Positions 1-7,710 of a stretch of DNA of 17,178 nucleotides are shown here, piece after piece. Position 1 is the first letter of the stretch. Every line of letters starts with the position of its first letter. The notes under the pieces are model-generated. The model did no database searches. It was not told the origin of the DNA and worked only from the letters and a program-made list of their open reading frames with translations. The position numbers and the translations under genes are program-made. Origin of the DNA: Chloroflexi bacterium RBG_16_56_11 (GTDB taxonomy: Bacteria; Chloroflexota; Dehalococcoidia; Dehalococcoidales; RBG-16-60-22); assembly GCA_001796865.1 (NCBI GenBank), contig MGNQ01000051.1:47728-64905 (forward strand), in the 5' to 3' direction.

Positions 1-1
1 G

Positions 2-850
2 CTGGCCGGGATAAAGGTGCCGGAGCGGGCCGAGTACATCCGCGTCATCCTGGCCGAGCTCCAGCGTATCGCCAACCACTGTATCGCCGTCGGCGCTTTC
101 CTGAACGACTGCGGCGCTTACTTTACGCCGTTCCTCTACCTCTTCCGGGAACGGGAGAAAATCCTGGACTTTTTCGATATGCTCTCCGGGCAGCGGCTGA
201 CCTATAACTACATGAGAATCGGCGGGGTGAGCCAGGATATCCCCGACGAGTTCCTGCCAGCGGTCCGGAAATTCCTGGTGCAGATGAGACCTTTCATCGA
301 GGAATACGAGTTTTTCCTGAGGCAAAACGAGATATTGCTCGCCCGCGCCAAGGGTGTGGGTATTCTATCGCGGGAGCTGGCCGTTAACTGCGGTATCAGC
401 GGCCCCGTGGCCCGCGCCAGCGGCATCAGGTGGGACCTGCGTCGGGCCGACCCCTACTCCATCTACGACCGCTTCGAGTTCGATATCCCTACCTGCGAGA
501 CCGGCGATTGCTACGACCGCTACCGCGTCCGGATGGAGGAAATCAAGCAGAGCCTCCGCATCCTCGAGCAGACCGTCAAACAGGTGCCTGCCGGGCCGAT
601 CCGGGCCGACGTTCCACACCTGGTGCGCCCTCCCGCCGGGGAGGCCTACGCACACATCGAGGCGCCCAAGGGCGAGCTCGGTTTCTACATCGTCTCGGAC
701 AACTCCATTGCCCCGTACCGCTGTCACGTCCGGCCTACCAGCCTGATAAACCTGACGGCCCTCCGCCAGATGGTGAAGGGCTGGAAAGTGGCCGATCTTA
801 TCATTATCTTCGGCAGTATCGATATCACCATGGGAGAGGTCGATAGATAG
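2..850 (+). CDS. nuoD: NADH-quinone oxidoreductase subunit D (5'-truncated by window edge)
   Basis: The 49-kDa-type subunit of respiratory complex I sits in the peripheral arm and helps form the quinone-binding site. The frame is open from base 2, so the gene starts before the window; about 282 C-terminal residues remain of a protein usually near 370-400. Visible family features are the stretch KVPERAEYIRVILAELQRI, the motif RIGGVSQDIP near residue 75 of the fragment, and the C-terminal GSIDITMGEVDR, which matches the normal NuoD terminus. The GTG at 17 is inside the conserved region and is not the real start. The stop TAG (848-850) overlaps the GTG start of nuoH by one base, so the two are almost certainly translationally coupled. 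Identity is very secure. Confidence 0.96.
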   Translation: MAGIKVPERAEYIRVILAELQRIANHCIAVGAFLNDCGAYFTPFLYLFREREKILDFFDMLSGQRLTYNYMRIGGVSQDIPDEFLPAVRKFLVQMRPFIEEYEFFLRQNEILLARAKGVGILSRELAVNCGISGPVARASGIRWDLRRADPYSIYDRFEFDIPTCETGDCYDRYRVRMEEIKQSLRILEQTVKQVPAGPIRADVPHLVRPPAGEAYAHIEAPKGELGFYIVSDNSIAPYRCHVRPTSLINLTALRQMVKGWKVADLIIIFGSIDITMGEVDR

Positions 851-1971
851 TGGTCACACTGAATTATTCTATCGAAGGGCTATTACCCATGAAGGGGCTG
901 CCGCCGGACTGGCCGGGCGGCTACTGGTGGCACTGGTTGTTCTTCACCGTCGTTCTGATTGCCTTTGTCCTGGTGATGGTGCTCGGCGCTATCTACATCG
1001 AGCGGCGCGGCATGGGCCGCATGCAGTCACGCCTCGGCCCCAACCGGACCGGCCCCTTCGGCCTTCTACAGGCGGTGGCGGACGCGGTCAAGGTGCTCCT
1101 CAAAGAGAATATCGTCCCGGCCAAAGCGGACAAAATCGTCCACTGGCTGGCCCCGATAATCGCCTTCGCCCCGGTGATGATGATTTTCGCCGTCGTGCCC
1201 TTCCAGGACGGCGCCCTCCTGGCCGACCTCAATATCGGCATCCTCTACATCGTGGCCGTCAGCTCCATAGCGACCGTCGGCGTGTTCATGGCAGGGTGGG
1301 GCTCAAGTAATAAATATTCCCTGCTCGGCGCCATGCGTAACGTGGCCGCCGTGGTCAGCTATGAAATCCCGCTGGTGCTCTCGGTCATCGGCGTGGTGCT
1401 GGTGGCCGGTTCGCTCTCTTTAAACGATATCGTCCTCGCCCAGGACATCCCCTTCATCCTGTTCCAGCCGCTGGGATTCCTCCTCTTCTTCGCTGCCGGC
1501 TGCGCCGAGATTAACCGCGCTCCCTTCGACCTCATGGAGGCGGACTCCGAGCTTGTGGCCGGCTTTCACACCGAGTATTCCGGCATGAAGTTCGCCATGT
1601 TTTACCTGGTGGAGTACGCCGAGGCCATCGCTATCTCCGCAATTATCGCCACCCTGTTCCTCGGCGGCTGGAGGGGGCCGCTCCTGCCTCCCTGGCTGTG
1701 GCTCATCGTGAAAATCGTTATCGTCTTTTTCGTCATGGTCTGGACGAGGGCCACGCTGCCCCGCGTTCGCATTGACCAGCTCATGGCGCTGGCCTGGAAG
1801 TTCCTGTTCCCGCTGGCTCTTATCAACCTTTTCATTACGGCGGTACAGGTGCTGGTCTGGCCGGATGGCCTGCCCTGGGCGCTTATCTTTCTTAATATCG
1901 CCGTCATGCTGGTACTGGTGATATTATGGTCGAAACTATTTAGACTGGGGTGGGGCCGCCTTGAAGTTTGA
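850..1971 (+). CDS. nuoH: NADH-quinone oxidoreductase subunit H
   Basis: Membrane subunit (ND1 type) that joins the peripheral arm to the proton-pumping arm of complex I and forms part of the quinone chamber. The 373-residue length is a little above the family's usual 320-360. Seen: multiple hydrophobic segments, the signature ERRGMGRMQSRLGPNR at about residues 51-66, and the acidic loop FDLMEADSELVAGFHTEYSG near residues 227-246, both diagnostic for NuoH. The start is GTG at 850, sharing its G with the nuoD stop; an in-frame ATG at residue 14 is a less likely alternative. The 3' end overlaps nuoI by 11 bases. No nuoE, nuoF or nuoG lies between nuoD and nuoH. Confidence 0.97.
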   Translation: MVTLNYSIEGLLPMKGLPPDWPGGYWWHWLFFTVVLIAFVLVMVLGAIYIERRGMGRMQSRLGPNRTGPFGLLQAVADAVKVLLKENIVPAKADKIVHWLAPIIAFAPVMMIFAVVPFQDGALLADLNIGILYIVAVSSIATVGVFMAGWGSSNKYSLLGAMRNVAAVVSYEIPLVLSVIGVVLVAGSLSLNDIVLAQDIPFILFQPLGFLLFFAAGCAEINRAPFDLMEADSELVAGFHTEYSGMKFAMFYLVEYAEAIAISAIIATLFLGGWRGPLLPPWLWLIVKIVIVFFVMVWTRATLPRVRIDQLMALAWKFLFPLALINLFITAVQVLVWPDGLPWALIFLNIAVMLVLVILWSKLFRLGWGRLEV

Positions 1972-2461
1972 ACGATTCGGCACCGGCATTATCAAAGGCT
2001 TGATGGTGACGCTCGTGCACCTGGTCCGTCACCCGACGGTCAACCAGTACCCGGAGCAGCGACTCAACATGTCGCGCCGGATAAGGGGCAACGAGCTCAT
2101 CTGGAGTCGCGAGCGCTGTACCGGCTGCGGCACCTGCGCCAAGGCCTGTCCCCAGGGAGCTATCGAGCTGGTGACCTCTACCGTGTTTAAGGACAATAAA
2201 TACAATGTTGAGACCTACCGCGTGGATACAGGTTACTGCATCCAGTGCGGGCTGTGCGTCGAGGCCTGCCCCTTCGACGCCGTTTTCATGGGCTACTCCT
2301 ACGAGCGGGCGAAATACCGGCGCAATGACCTCGTCCAGACCAACGACGAGCTTTTGGAGTCGCCGGCCAGGCCAGTTAGCGGGTATTTCCATCCGGAGAT
2401 AGCCAAAGGATTACCGGATCAGACCCTGCTCGTGGAAAAGATCGTGGAGAAGAGGAAATAA
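1961..2461 (+). CDS. nuoI: NADH-quinone oxidoreductase subunit I, 2x[4Fe-4S]
   Basis: Iron-sulfur subunit carrying the two tetranuclear clusters (N6a/N6b in the family) that pass electrons toward the quinone. The 166-residue protein has two classic CxxCxxCxxxCP motifs: C53, C56, C59, C63 and C93, C96, C99, C103. The N terminus (GIIKGLMVTLVHLVRHPTVNQYPEQR) is the membrane-associated amphipathic stretch expected of NuoI, which supports the TTG start at 1961; a purine-rich GGGGTGGGG tract lies just upstream, inside nuoH. The stop TAA overlaps the nuoJ ATG by one base (TAATG). Confidence 0.97.
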   Translation: MKFERFGTGIIKGLMVTLVHLVRHPTVNQYPEQRLNMSRRIRGNELIWSRERCTGCGTCAKACPQGAIELVTSTVFKDNKYNVETYRVDTGYCIQCGLCVEACPFDAVFMGYSYERAKYRRNDLVQTNDELLESPARPVSGYFHPEIAKGLPDQTLLVEKIVEKRK

Positions 2462-2949
2462 TGGGACTGGCGGCGGCGTTCTGGATAATGGCGGTGGTTA
2501 TCGTCGCGGCGGCTCTGGGCGTGGTGTTCCTGCGCAACGTCTTCCGCGCCGCCCTGACCCTGGTCCTCTGTTTCGTCGCCGTCGCCGGACTCTACATCAC
2601 CCTGAGCGCCGATTTCCTGGCGGCGGTCCAGATTCTCGTATATGTTGGCGCCATTTCCGTGCTGATTATCCTGGCCATCATGATGACGCGCGAGGTGCCG
2701 CAGGGTAGCCCGGCCAATCGGCTGAAGCTTCCGGCCTTTATCGTGGCGGCCGTGGTGCTGGGAATCATGATATATACGGTGACGAAGACCGCCTGGCAGG
2801 TCTCCGCCGAGGCCCCCCTCACGCCGACCACCGTGCCGCTGGCCACGAAGCTGTTCAGCGAGGGCGGTTTTGTCCTGCCCGTGGAAATCGCCGCGGTGCT
2901 GCTGCTGGCGGCCATCCTGGGAGCTATCGTCATCGCGAGGGAGAAATAA
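2461..2949 (+). CDS. nuoJ: NADH-quinone oxidoreductase subunit J
   Basis: Small membrane subunit (ND6 type) of the complex I pump arm. The 162 residues are normal length. The ORF shows about five hydrophobic segments and the family-typical segment AAVQILVYVGAISVLIILAIMM, which carries the conserved tyrosine and the glycine region associated with the pi-bulge helix in NuoJ. The ATG overlaps the nuoI stop by one base and the gene ends 7 bases before nuoK, so it is read as part of the coupled H-I-J-K block. Confidence 0.95.
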   Translation: MGLAAAFWIMAVVIVAAALGVVFLRNVFRAALTLVLCFVAVAGLYITLSADFLAAVQILVYVGAISVLIILAIMMTREVPQGSPANRLKLPAFIVAAVVLGIMIYTVTKTAWQVSAEAPLTPTTVPLATKLFSEGGFVLPVEIAAVLLLAAILGAIVIAREK

Positions 2950-2956
2950 TCAGGCT

Positions 2957-3268
2957 ATGACCATCGGGCTGGAGCATTACCTGGTGCTGTCGGCGGTGCT
3001 TTTTTGCATCGGGTTGTACGGCGCGTTGACCAAGCGGAACGCCGTGATAATCCTGATGTGCATCGAGCTTATGCTCAACGCCGTGAACATCAGCCTGGTG
3101 GCGTTTTCCAGGTATGTCGTGCCGGTCCTGCTGACCGGCCAGGTCTTCGCCATTTTCGTGATGGTCGTGGCCGCCGCCGAGGTGGCCGTCGGCCTGGCCA
3201 TCGTGCTGGCCATCTACCGCGGCCTGGCGGACATCGACGCGAACAATATCAATCTCATGAAATGGTAG
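2957..3268 (+). CDS. nuoK: NADH-quinone oxidoreductase subunit K
   Basis: Small three-helix membrane subunit (ND4L type) of complex I. It has 103 residues, the usual length. The two conserved membrane glutamates of NuoK are visible: E37 in LMCIELMLNAVNI and E75 in VAAAEVAVGLAI; these are part of the buried proton pathway in the family. The ATG at 2957 was chosen because the protein then starts MTIGLEHYLVLSA like other NuoK; a longer open frame starting at 2870 only reads through nuoJ. Its Shine-Dalgarno sequence is weak, consistent with reinitiation after nuoJ. Confidence 0.96.
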   Translation: MTIGLEHYLVLSAVLFCIGLYGALTKRNAVIILMCIELMLNAVNISLVAFSRYVVPVLLTGQVFAIFVMVVAAAEVAVGLAIVLAIYRGLADIDANNINLMKW

Positions 3269-3312
3269 CTGAGGAAAATAGCCGGAGTCGGCAATTAACA
3301 AAGGGGGACAAG

Positions 3313-3462
3313 ATGAATAAAGCAGGTGGCGGCTTCGCCGGGGCTATCTGGTTCGCTGGCTGGCTCTTCACCATCGGTTTCGCCCAGCTGGTATGGTGGA
3401 AAATCATCCTCGGCATCGTTATCTGGCCGTGGTATCTGGGTAATCACGTCGTCGGATTTTAA
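3313..3462 (+). CDS. Small membrane protein inside the nuo operon (49 aa)
   Basis: A 49-residue protein, starting MNKAGGGFAGAIWFAGWLF and ending GNHVVGF, with an AGGGGG ribosome-binding site 6 bases before the ATG. It is almost entirely hydrophobic and rich in tryptophan (W13, W17, W28, W29, W38, W40), with probably two short membrane segments around residues 8-25 and 30-43. It lies 44 bases after nuoK in the same direction and before nuoL, so it should be co-transcribed with the complex I genes. I recall short bacterial proteins with the pattern WFxGWLFTIGF...WWK...IIWPxYLG, but none with a known function. It may be a small accessory or assembly factor of complex I, or an unrelated passenger; the position is the only evidence. 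Confidence 0.65.
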   Translation: MNKAGGGFAGAIWFAGWLFTIGFAQLVWWKIILGIVIWPWYLGNHVVGF

Positions 3463-3490
3463 GAGGGGAGAAAACCGTTCGGGGCTAAAA

Positions 3491-3622
3491 GTCATCGCGA
3501 GGAGCGAAGCGACGGAGCAATCCGCCCCTTAAATCGGATTGCTTCGCCCTCGGACTGAACTCGGGCTGAAGTCTCCCGATTCGCCGGTATAAAGGGGCTC
3601 ATCGGGAATGGCTCGCAATGAC
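3491..3622 (+). repeat. Palindromic repeat element between nuoK block and nuoL
   Basis: A 132-base non-coding element bounded by an imperfect terminal inverted repeat: GTCATCGCGAG at 3491-3501 and CTCGCAATGAC at 3612-3622 (10 of 11 positions pair). Inside are GGAGCAATCCG and CGGATTGCTTCG, which can pair with each other. The same end sequence (GTCATTGCGAG) recurs at 17083, so it belongs to a dispersed family. It separates the 49-residue gene from the 64-residue gene. The strand is nominal. Confidence 0.75.
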
Positions 3623-3644
3623 AACGGGGGAAAAGGTAACAGAC

Positions 3645-3839
3645 ATGTGGGTTGAGGTTAAAAAAGCGAATAGCCTGGCCATCGCCGAGATGTGGAAAGA
3701 GTGCTTCGAGGGCGAAGGCGTGCCTGCGCGCATCATGCCTGTCTCCGGCTTGCCCATCGGCCAGGAAATAGCGGCCTATACGGTCCTGGTGCCCCAGGAC
3801 AAAGAGCACGTCATCAAGGACATTTTAAGGAAGCTATGA
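3645..3839 (+). CDS. Small DUF2007-like protein, coupled to nuoL (64 aa)
   Basis: A 64-residue soluble protein. The pattern is a helix that surveys A/L positions (residues 8-22, NSLAIAEMWKECFEG), then GVPARIMPVSGLPIG, then YTVLVPQDKEHVIKDIL. This beta-alpha-beta layout with the terminal V-V-x-x-x-D-x-x-x-A/V-x-x-I-L pattern resembles the DUF2007 / putative signal-transducing protein family, though I cannot confirm membership. The ATG at 3645 follows AAGG at a good distance; the earlier in-frame ATG at 3618 lies inside the repeat and is unlikely. Its stop overlaps the nuoL ATG (ATGA, 3836-3839), so translation of nuoL is probably coupled to it. That tight coupling is the main hint of a link to complex I. 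Confidence 0.7.
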   Translation: MWVEVKKANSLAIAEMWKECFEGEGVPARIMPVSGLPIGQEIAAYTVLVPQDKEHVIKDILRKL

Positions 3840-5842
3840 TACCGTACCAGCTAATCTGGCTCATCATGCTGTTGCCGTTGTTCTCTTTTATCATCAACGG
3901 CCTGGTCCTCCGGCAGTTTATCAACCGGAAGTCGAAGCTCTACGGCTACGTCACCATCACCGCCATAGCCGTCTCGGCGATATTCTCCATATGGGCTTTG
4001 CTCTCGGTTGCCGCCAACAACGAGGAGATAATCATCCCGGACGTTTCCTGGGTGGTCATCGATAACGGCGTCAATATCCACCTCGGCCTGATTGCCGACC
4101 AGCTCTCCACGATGATGGCCGTCGTCGTCTCCGTCGTCAGCCTGATGGTGCAGATATACTCGCTGGGCTACATGCACGGCGACGAGGCCGGCTACTACCG
4201 CTATTACACTTACATGTCCCTTTTCACTTTCTCCATGCTGGGACTGGTCCTCTCCGATAACCTGCTCTTTACTTTTGTCTTCTGGGAGATGGTCGGACTC
4301 TGTTCCTATCTCCTCATCGGCTTCTGGTTCCATAAGAAGTCCGCCGCCGACGCCGCCAAGAAGGCCTTCATCGTCACCCGTATCGGCGACTTCGGTTTCC
4401 TGGCTGGTATTTTAATCCTGTTCTTCAACACCGGCACGTTCGATATCAAGGAGCTGCACGAGCTGGCGATTACCGGCGTCCTGGCGGGCACGGTGCTCAT
4501 GTGGGCGGCTATCGGGCTTTTTGCCGGGGCTATGGGCAAGAGCGCCCAGTTCCCGCTGCACGTGTGGCTGCCGGACGCCATGGAAGGCCCCACCCCCGTC
4601 AGCGCCCTCATCCATTCCGCCACGATGGTCTGCGCCGGCGTCTACCTGGTGGCGCGCACCATGCCCATGTTCATCTACTCGACTGAGGCTATCAACATCG
4701 TCGCTATCATCGGGGGGTTCACGGCTATTTTCGCCGCTACCATGGGCCTGGCCGCCAACGATATCAAGCGGGTGCTGGCCTACTCCACCATCAGCCAGAT
4801 AGGCTACATGATGCTCGGACTGGGGGCGGTCGGCATGGCCCTGGCCGGTGAAATCAGCGGCGGCGAGCTGCACCTGGGCACCGAGGAAATGCTGATTATC
4901 GCTAAGGGGGCGGTGGCGGTGGGGATGTTCCATCTGTTCACCCACGCCTTCTTCAAGGCGCTCCTTTTCATGGGCTCAGGCAGCGTCAACCACTCCACCG
5001 GCACCTTCGACATGCGGCTGATGGGCGGGCTGCGCAAGACGATGCCCTGGACATACGCCACCTTCCTCATCGGCTCGCTGAGCCTGGCCGGCATCTGGCC
5101 ACTGGCCGGTTTTTGGAGCAAGGACGAGATACTGGTCTCCGCCTTCGAGAGCCAGAAGATATTATTCTACCTGGCCATGATAACGGTCTTCCTGACCGCT
5201 TTCTACATGTTCCGCGCTATTTATATGACCTTCCATGGCGAGTATAAAGGCGGCGCGACCGACGATGGCAAAGACCACCACCACACCCACGAGTCGCCCT
5301 GGGTGATGGTCGGCCCGCTGGTGTTCCTCTCCGTGCTGGCCGTGGTAGCCGGGTGGTGGAACCTCACCGGCGCCTTCAATCATTTCATGGGACACGAAGC
5401 CGAGGCCGCTGCAAGCGTCGCCGGAGGACTGTTCGGGGCTTTCACCCACACGGTCGAAGGGATACCCCTGCCCCTGATATCATTGCTGGTAGCCCTGTTC
5501 GGCATCTTCATGGCCTACGTTATTTACAACAAAAAGTGGATTACCGCCGGGTCGGTGGGCAAGGTCTTCGGCCCGCTCTACACGCTGGTCTACCGCAAGT
5601 ATTTCTTCGACGAGCTCTACGAAAATATCATCGTGAAGCTGGTGGCGCTCAAGGGACTTTTTACCGGCTTCCAGCTTTTCGATAGCAAGGGTGTCGACGG
5701 CGCGGTCAACGGTGTGGCGGAGGTCGTCACTGCTGGCGGCCGGGCCATCCGCCACGCCCAGACAGGGCAGCTGCAACTTTACGGACTTTTCATCGGTATC
5801 GGGCTGGCAGTTATCGGTATTTGCGTGTATGTATTCGGATAA
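3836..5842 (+). CDS. nuoL: NADH-quinone oxidoreductase subunit L
   Basis: Largest antiporter-like pump subunit (ND5 type) of complex I, 668 residues, within the usual 600-680. Landmarks: FWEMVGLCSYLLIGFW with the conserved membrane glutamate near residue 150; GKSAQFPLHVWLPDAMEGPTP with the key lysine near residue 235; and HAFFKALLFMGSGS with the second lysine/histidine group further on. A histidine-rich hydrophilic loop (KDHHHTHESP) lies near residue 480. The long C-terminal region includes the lateral helix expected of NuoL. The ATG at 3836 overlaps the stop of the upstream 64-residue gene; an open frame extends back to 3692 but only as a shadow of that gene. Confidence 0.96.
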   Translation: MIPYQLIWLIMLLPLFSFIINGLVLRQFINRKSKLYGYVTITAIAVSAIFSIWALLSVAANNEEIIIPDVSWVVIDNGVNIHLGLIADQLSTMMAVVVSVVSLMVQIYSLGYMHGDEAGYYRYYTYMSLFTFSMLGLVLSDNLLFTFVFWEMVGLCSYLLIGFWFHKKSAADAAKKAFIVTRIGDFGFLAGILILFFNTGTFDIKELHELAITGVLAGTVLMWAAIGLFAGAMGKSAQFPLHVWLPDAMEGPTPVSALIHSATMVCAGVYLVARTMPMFIYSTEAINIVAIIGGFTAIFAATMGLAANDIKRVLAYSTISQIGYMMLGLGAVGMALAGEISGGELHLGTEEMLIIAKGAVAVGMFHLFTHAFFKALLFMGSGSVNHSTGTFDMRLMGGLRKTMPWTYATFLIGSLSLAGIWPLAGFWSKDEILVSAFESQKILFYLAMITVFLTAFYMFRAIYMTFHGEYKGGATDDGKDHHHTHESPWVMVGPLVFLSVLAVVAGWWNLTGAFNHFMGHEAEAAASVAGGLFGAFTHTVEGIPLPLISLLVALFGIFMAYVIYNKKWITAGSVGKVFGPLYTLVYRKYFFDELYENIIVKLVALKGLFTGFQLFDSKGVDGAVNGVAEVVTAGGRAIRHAQTGQLQLYGLFIGIGLAVIGICVYVFG

Positions 5843-5858
5843 AGGAGAGCAATCAGTT

Positions 5859-5895
5859 CCTCTCCCTTAATGGGAGAGGTAAGGCGAGGGTGAAA
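5859..5895 (+). repeat. Short hairpin repeat after nuoL
   Basis: CCTCTCCC (5859-5866) pairs perfectly with GGGAGAGG (5872-5879) around a five-base loop, followed by the tail TAAGGCGAGGGTGAAA. This stem plus tail is the form of a widespread intergenic bacterial repeat. No T-run follows, so it does not look like an intrinsic terminator. The strand is nominal. Confidence 0.6.
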
Positions 5896-5914
5896 GCTTA
5901 AAGAGTTATTTGAT

Positions 5915-5997
<83 letters not shown>

Positions 5998-6032
5998 TGA
6001 CAAAGATGTATATATGTTCGGAGTTAGCGTAG

Positions 6033-7526
6033 TTGGACTTTAACTGGCTGTCAACGATACTCTTCTTCCCGGCGGTAGGGGCTATCATTATTGCCTTTAT
6101 ATCGGGCAAAAATGATGTCCTTATCCGGCGCGTCGCCGCTGTCTTCACCGCCGTGCCCTTTATCCTTGCCGTTTATCTCTTCATCACCTTCGACCGCTCG
6201 GCTTCGGCGGCCGGCGTTATCCAGTTCGAGGAAAATTACCTGTGGATAGCCCCGCTCACCGCCCGCTACCACCTGGGCGTGGACGGACTCAGCATGCCCC
6301 TGCTGCTGCTGACGACCTTCCTCGGCTTCCTGGCCGTGCTCATCTCCTGGAAAGTCCACGAGAGGACGCGCGAGTTCTTCGCCTGGCTGCTGCTACTGGA
6401 AACGAGCATCACCGGCGTCTTTGTATCCTTAGACCTCCTTCTCTTCTTCATCATGTGGGAGATTGAGGTTATCCCGATGTACTTCCTCATCTCTATCTGG
6501 GGCTCGGGACGCCGCCAGTACTCGGCTATCAAGTACGTCCTCTACACGCTTTTCGGCAGCGCCTTCATGCTGGCCGGAATCTTGAGCCTCTACTTCACCA
6601 CCGGCACCATGAACATGATCGAAATCACCAACGGCGGACTGGGGATGTTGCAGTCGGCCATGCCGGCGGCGGCGATATTCTGGCTGCTCTTCATTGGCTT
6701 CGCCGTGAAGCTGCCGATGTTCCCGCTGCACACCTGGCTCCCGGATGCCCACACCGACGCCCCCACCGCCGTCAGCGTCATGCTGGCGGGCGTCCTCATC
6801 AAGATGGGCGGCTACGGCATGATCCGGCTCTGCGTCAGCATGTTCCCGGAGTCGGCCCAGCAGTACGCCCAGCCCCTGATAATCCTGGCTCTGATAGGTA
6901 TCCTCTACGGCGCCGCCGTGACCCTGATGCAGACCGATATCAAGCGGCTGATTGCCTACAGCAGCGTCAGCCACATGGGCTACGTCCTTCTGGGTATCTT
7001 CGCCCTGGGGCAGGTGAGTATGACCGGCGCGGCTTTGCAGATGTTCAGCCACGGTATCGTCACCGGTCTACTCTTCGCCATGGCCGGACTGGTCATCCAT
7101 AACGTCGAGGTGCGCGACCTGCGCAAGCTGGGCGGTCTGGCGCGGCAGGTGCCGGTGATGGCCGCCGTCTTTTCCATCGCTGGGCTGGCCTCGCTGGGGC
7201 TGCCCACTACCAGCGGGTTCGCCGCCGAGTTCCTCGTCTTCCTCGGCAGCTACAACAGCACGGCGGTGCCTTACGCGCAGGTCTACACGATTATCGCCAT
7301 CATCGGCGTCGTCCTCACGGCCGGCTATATACTGTGGATGCTCCAGCAGGCCTTCTTCGGGCCGGTGAAGGACATCTACACCGGCGTGAGGGACGCCGAC
7401 CGCCTGGAGAAGTTTTACATGTTTGTCCTGGTGGCCGTGATTATGCTGGTGGGCATTTACCCGGCCATTTTGACGGACGTTTTTAAGCTCGGCATTTCGC
7501 CGATAGTGGGCATGATAAGCGGGTAA
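6033..7526 (+). CDS. nuoM: NADH-quinone oxidoreductase subunit M
   Basis: Antiporter-like pump subunit (ND4 type), 497 residues, normal length. It carries FFIMWEIEVIPMYFLISIWG with the conserved glutamate at about residue 143, and GFAVKLPMFPLHTWLPDAHT with the conserved lysine at about residue 226, then IKRLIAYSSVSHMGY. The start is TTG at 6033, preceded by GGAG at 6020-6023 with a 9-base gap; the encoded N terminus (MDFNWLSTILFFPAVGA) matches other NuoM. It is separated from nuoL by 190 bases that contain two repeats, unlike the tight junctions upstream. Confidence 0.96.
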   Translation: MDFNWLSTILFFPAVGAIIIAFISGKNDVLIRRVAAVFTAVPFILAVYLFITFDRSASAAGVIQFEENYLWIAPLTARYHLGVDGLSMPLLLLTTFLGFLAVLISWKVHERTREFFAWLLLLETSITGVFVSLDLLLFFIMWEIEVIPMYFLISIWGSGRRQYSAIKYVLYTLFGSAFMLAGILSLYFTTGTMNMIEITNGGLGMLQSAMPAAAIFWLLFIGFAVKLPMFPLHTWLPDAHTDAPTAVSVMLAGVLIKMGGYGMIRLCVSMFPESAQQYAQPLIILALIGILYGAAVTLMQTDIKRLIAYSSVSHMGYVLLGIFALGQVSMTGAALQMFSHGIVTGLLFAMAGLVIHNVEVRDLRKLGGLARQVPVMAAVFSIAGLASLGLPTTSGFAAEFLVFLGSYNSTAVPYAQVYTIIAIIGVVLTAGYILWMLQQAFFGPVKDIYTGVRDADRLEKFYMFVLVAVIMLVGIYPAILTDVFKLGISPIVGMISG

Positions 7527-7579
7527 TGCAGAGTAAAGGTGAAACAGTGCGTTTGATAATGGGAAAAAACAATTCATCT

Positions 7580-7674
7580 CCGCTCACCCCCGTATCAAGT
7601 ACGGGGCAGGCTCTGAGCTTGTCGAAGGGGAGCTTGTGTTCAGCGCTATGGTTCGACAGGCTCACCATGAGCGG
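7580..7674 (+). repeat. Modular palindromic repeat between nuoM and nuoN
   Basis: A 95-base element with short terminal inverted repeats CCGCTCA (7580-7586) and TGAGCGG (7668-7674). It contains a perfect inner hairpin, CCCCGTA (7588-7594) with TACGGGG (7600-7606), and an imperfect outer pairing between GAGCTTGTCGAA and TTCGACAGGCTC. The inner hairpin is the reverse complement of a module in the 16158-16260 element. Spurious frames such as PFDKLR run through it on both strands. The strand is nominal. Confidence 0.75.
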
Positions 7675-7689
7675 GCAAGGGAAAACCCC

Positions 7690-7710
7690 GAGTGGAGGAG
7701 AGCAAACTTG
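7690..7710 (+). promoter_or_regulatory. Ribosome-binding site and TTG start of nuoN
   Basis: A strong GGAGGAG Shine-Dalgarno sequence at about 7694-7700 lies 7 bases before TTG 7708. It decides the start: the longer open frame from ATG 7636 would translate the repeat element into a charged tail that NuoN proteins do not have. Confidence 0.75.

Noticed and set aside
3618..3644. Upstream ATG for the 64-residue gene
   Set aside because: It lies in the terminal inverted repeat of the element and lacks a convincing Shine-Dalgarno; ATG 3645 has one.
7483..7668. Minus-strand frame containing PFDKLRACPVLDTG
   Set aside because: A familiar false protein translated from this class of intergenic repeat.
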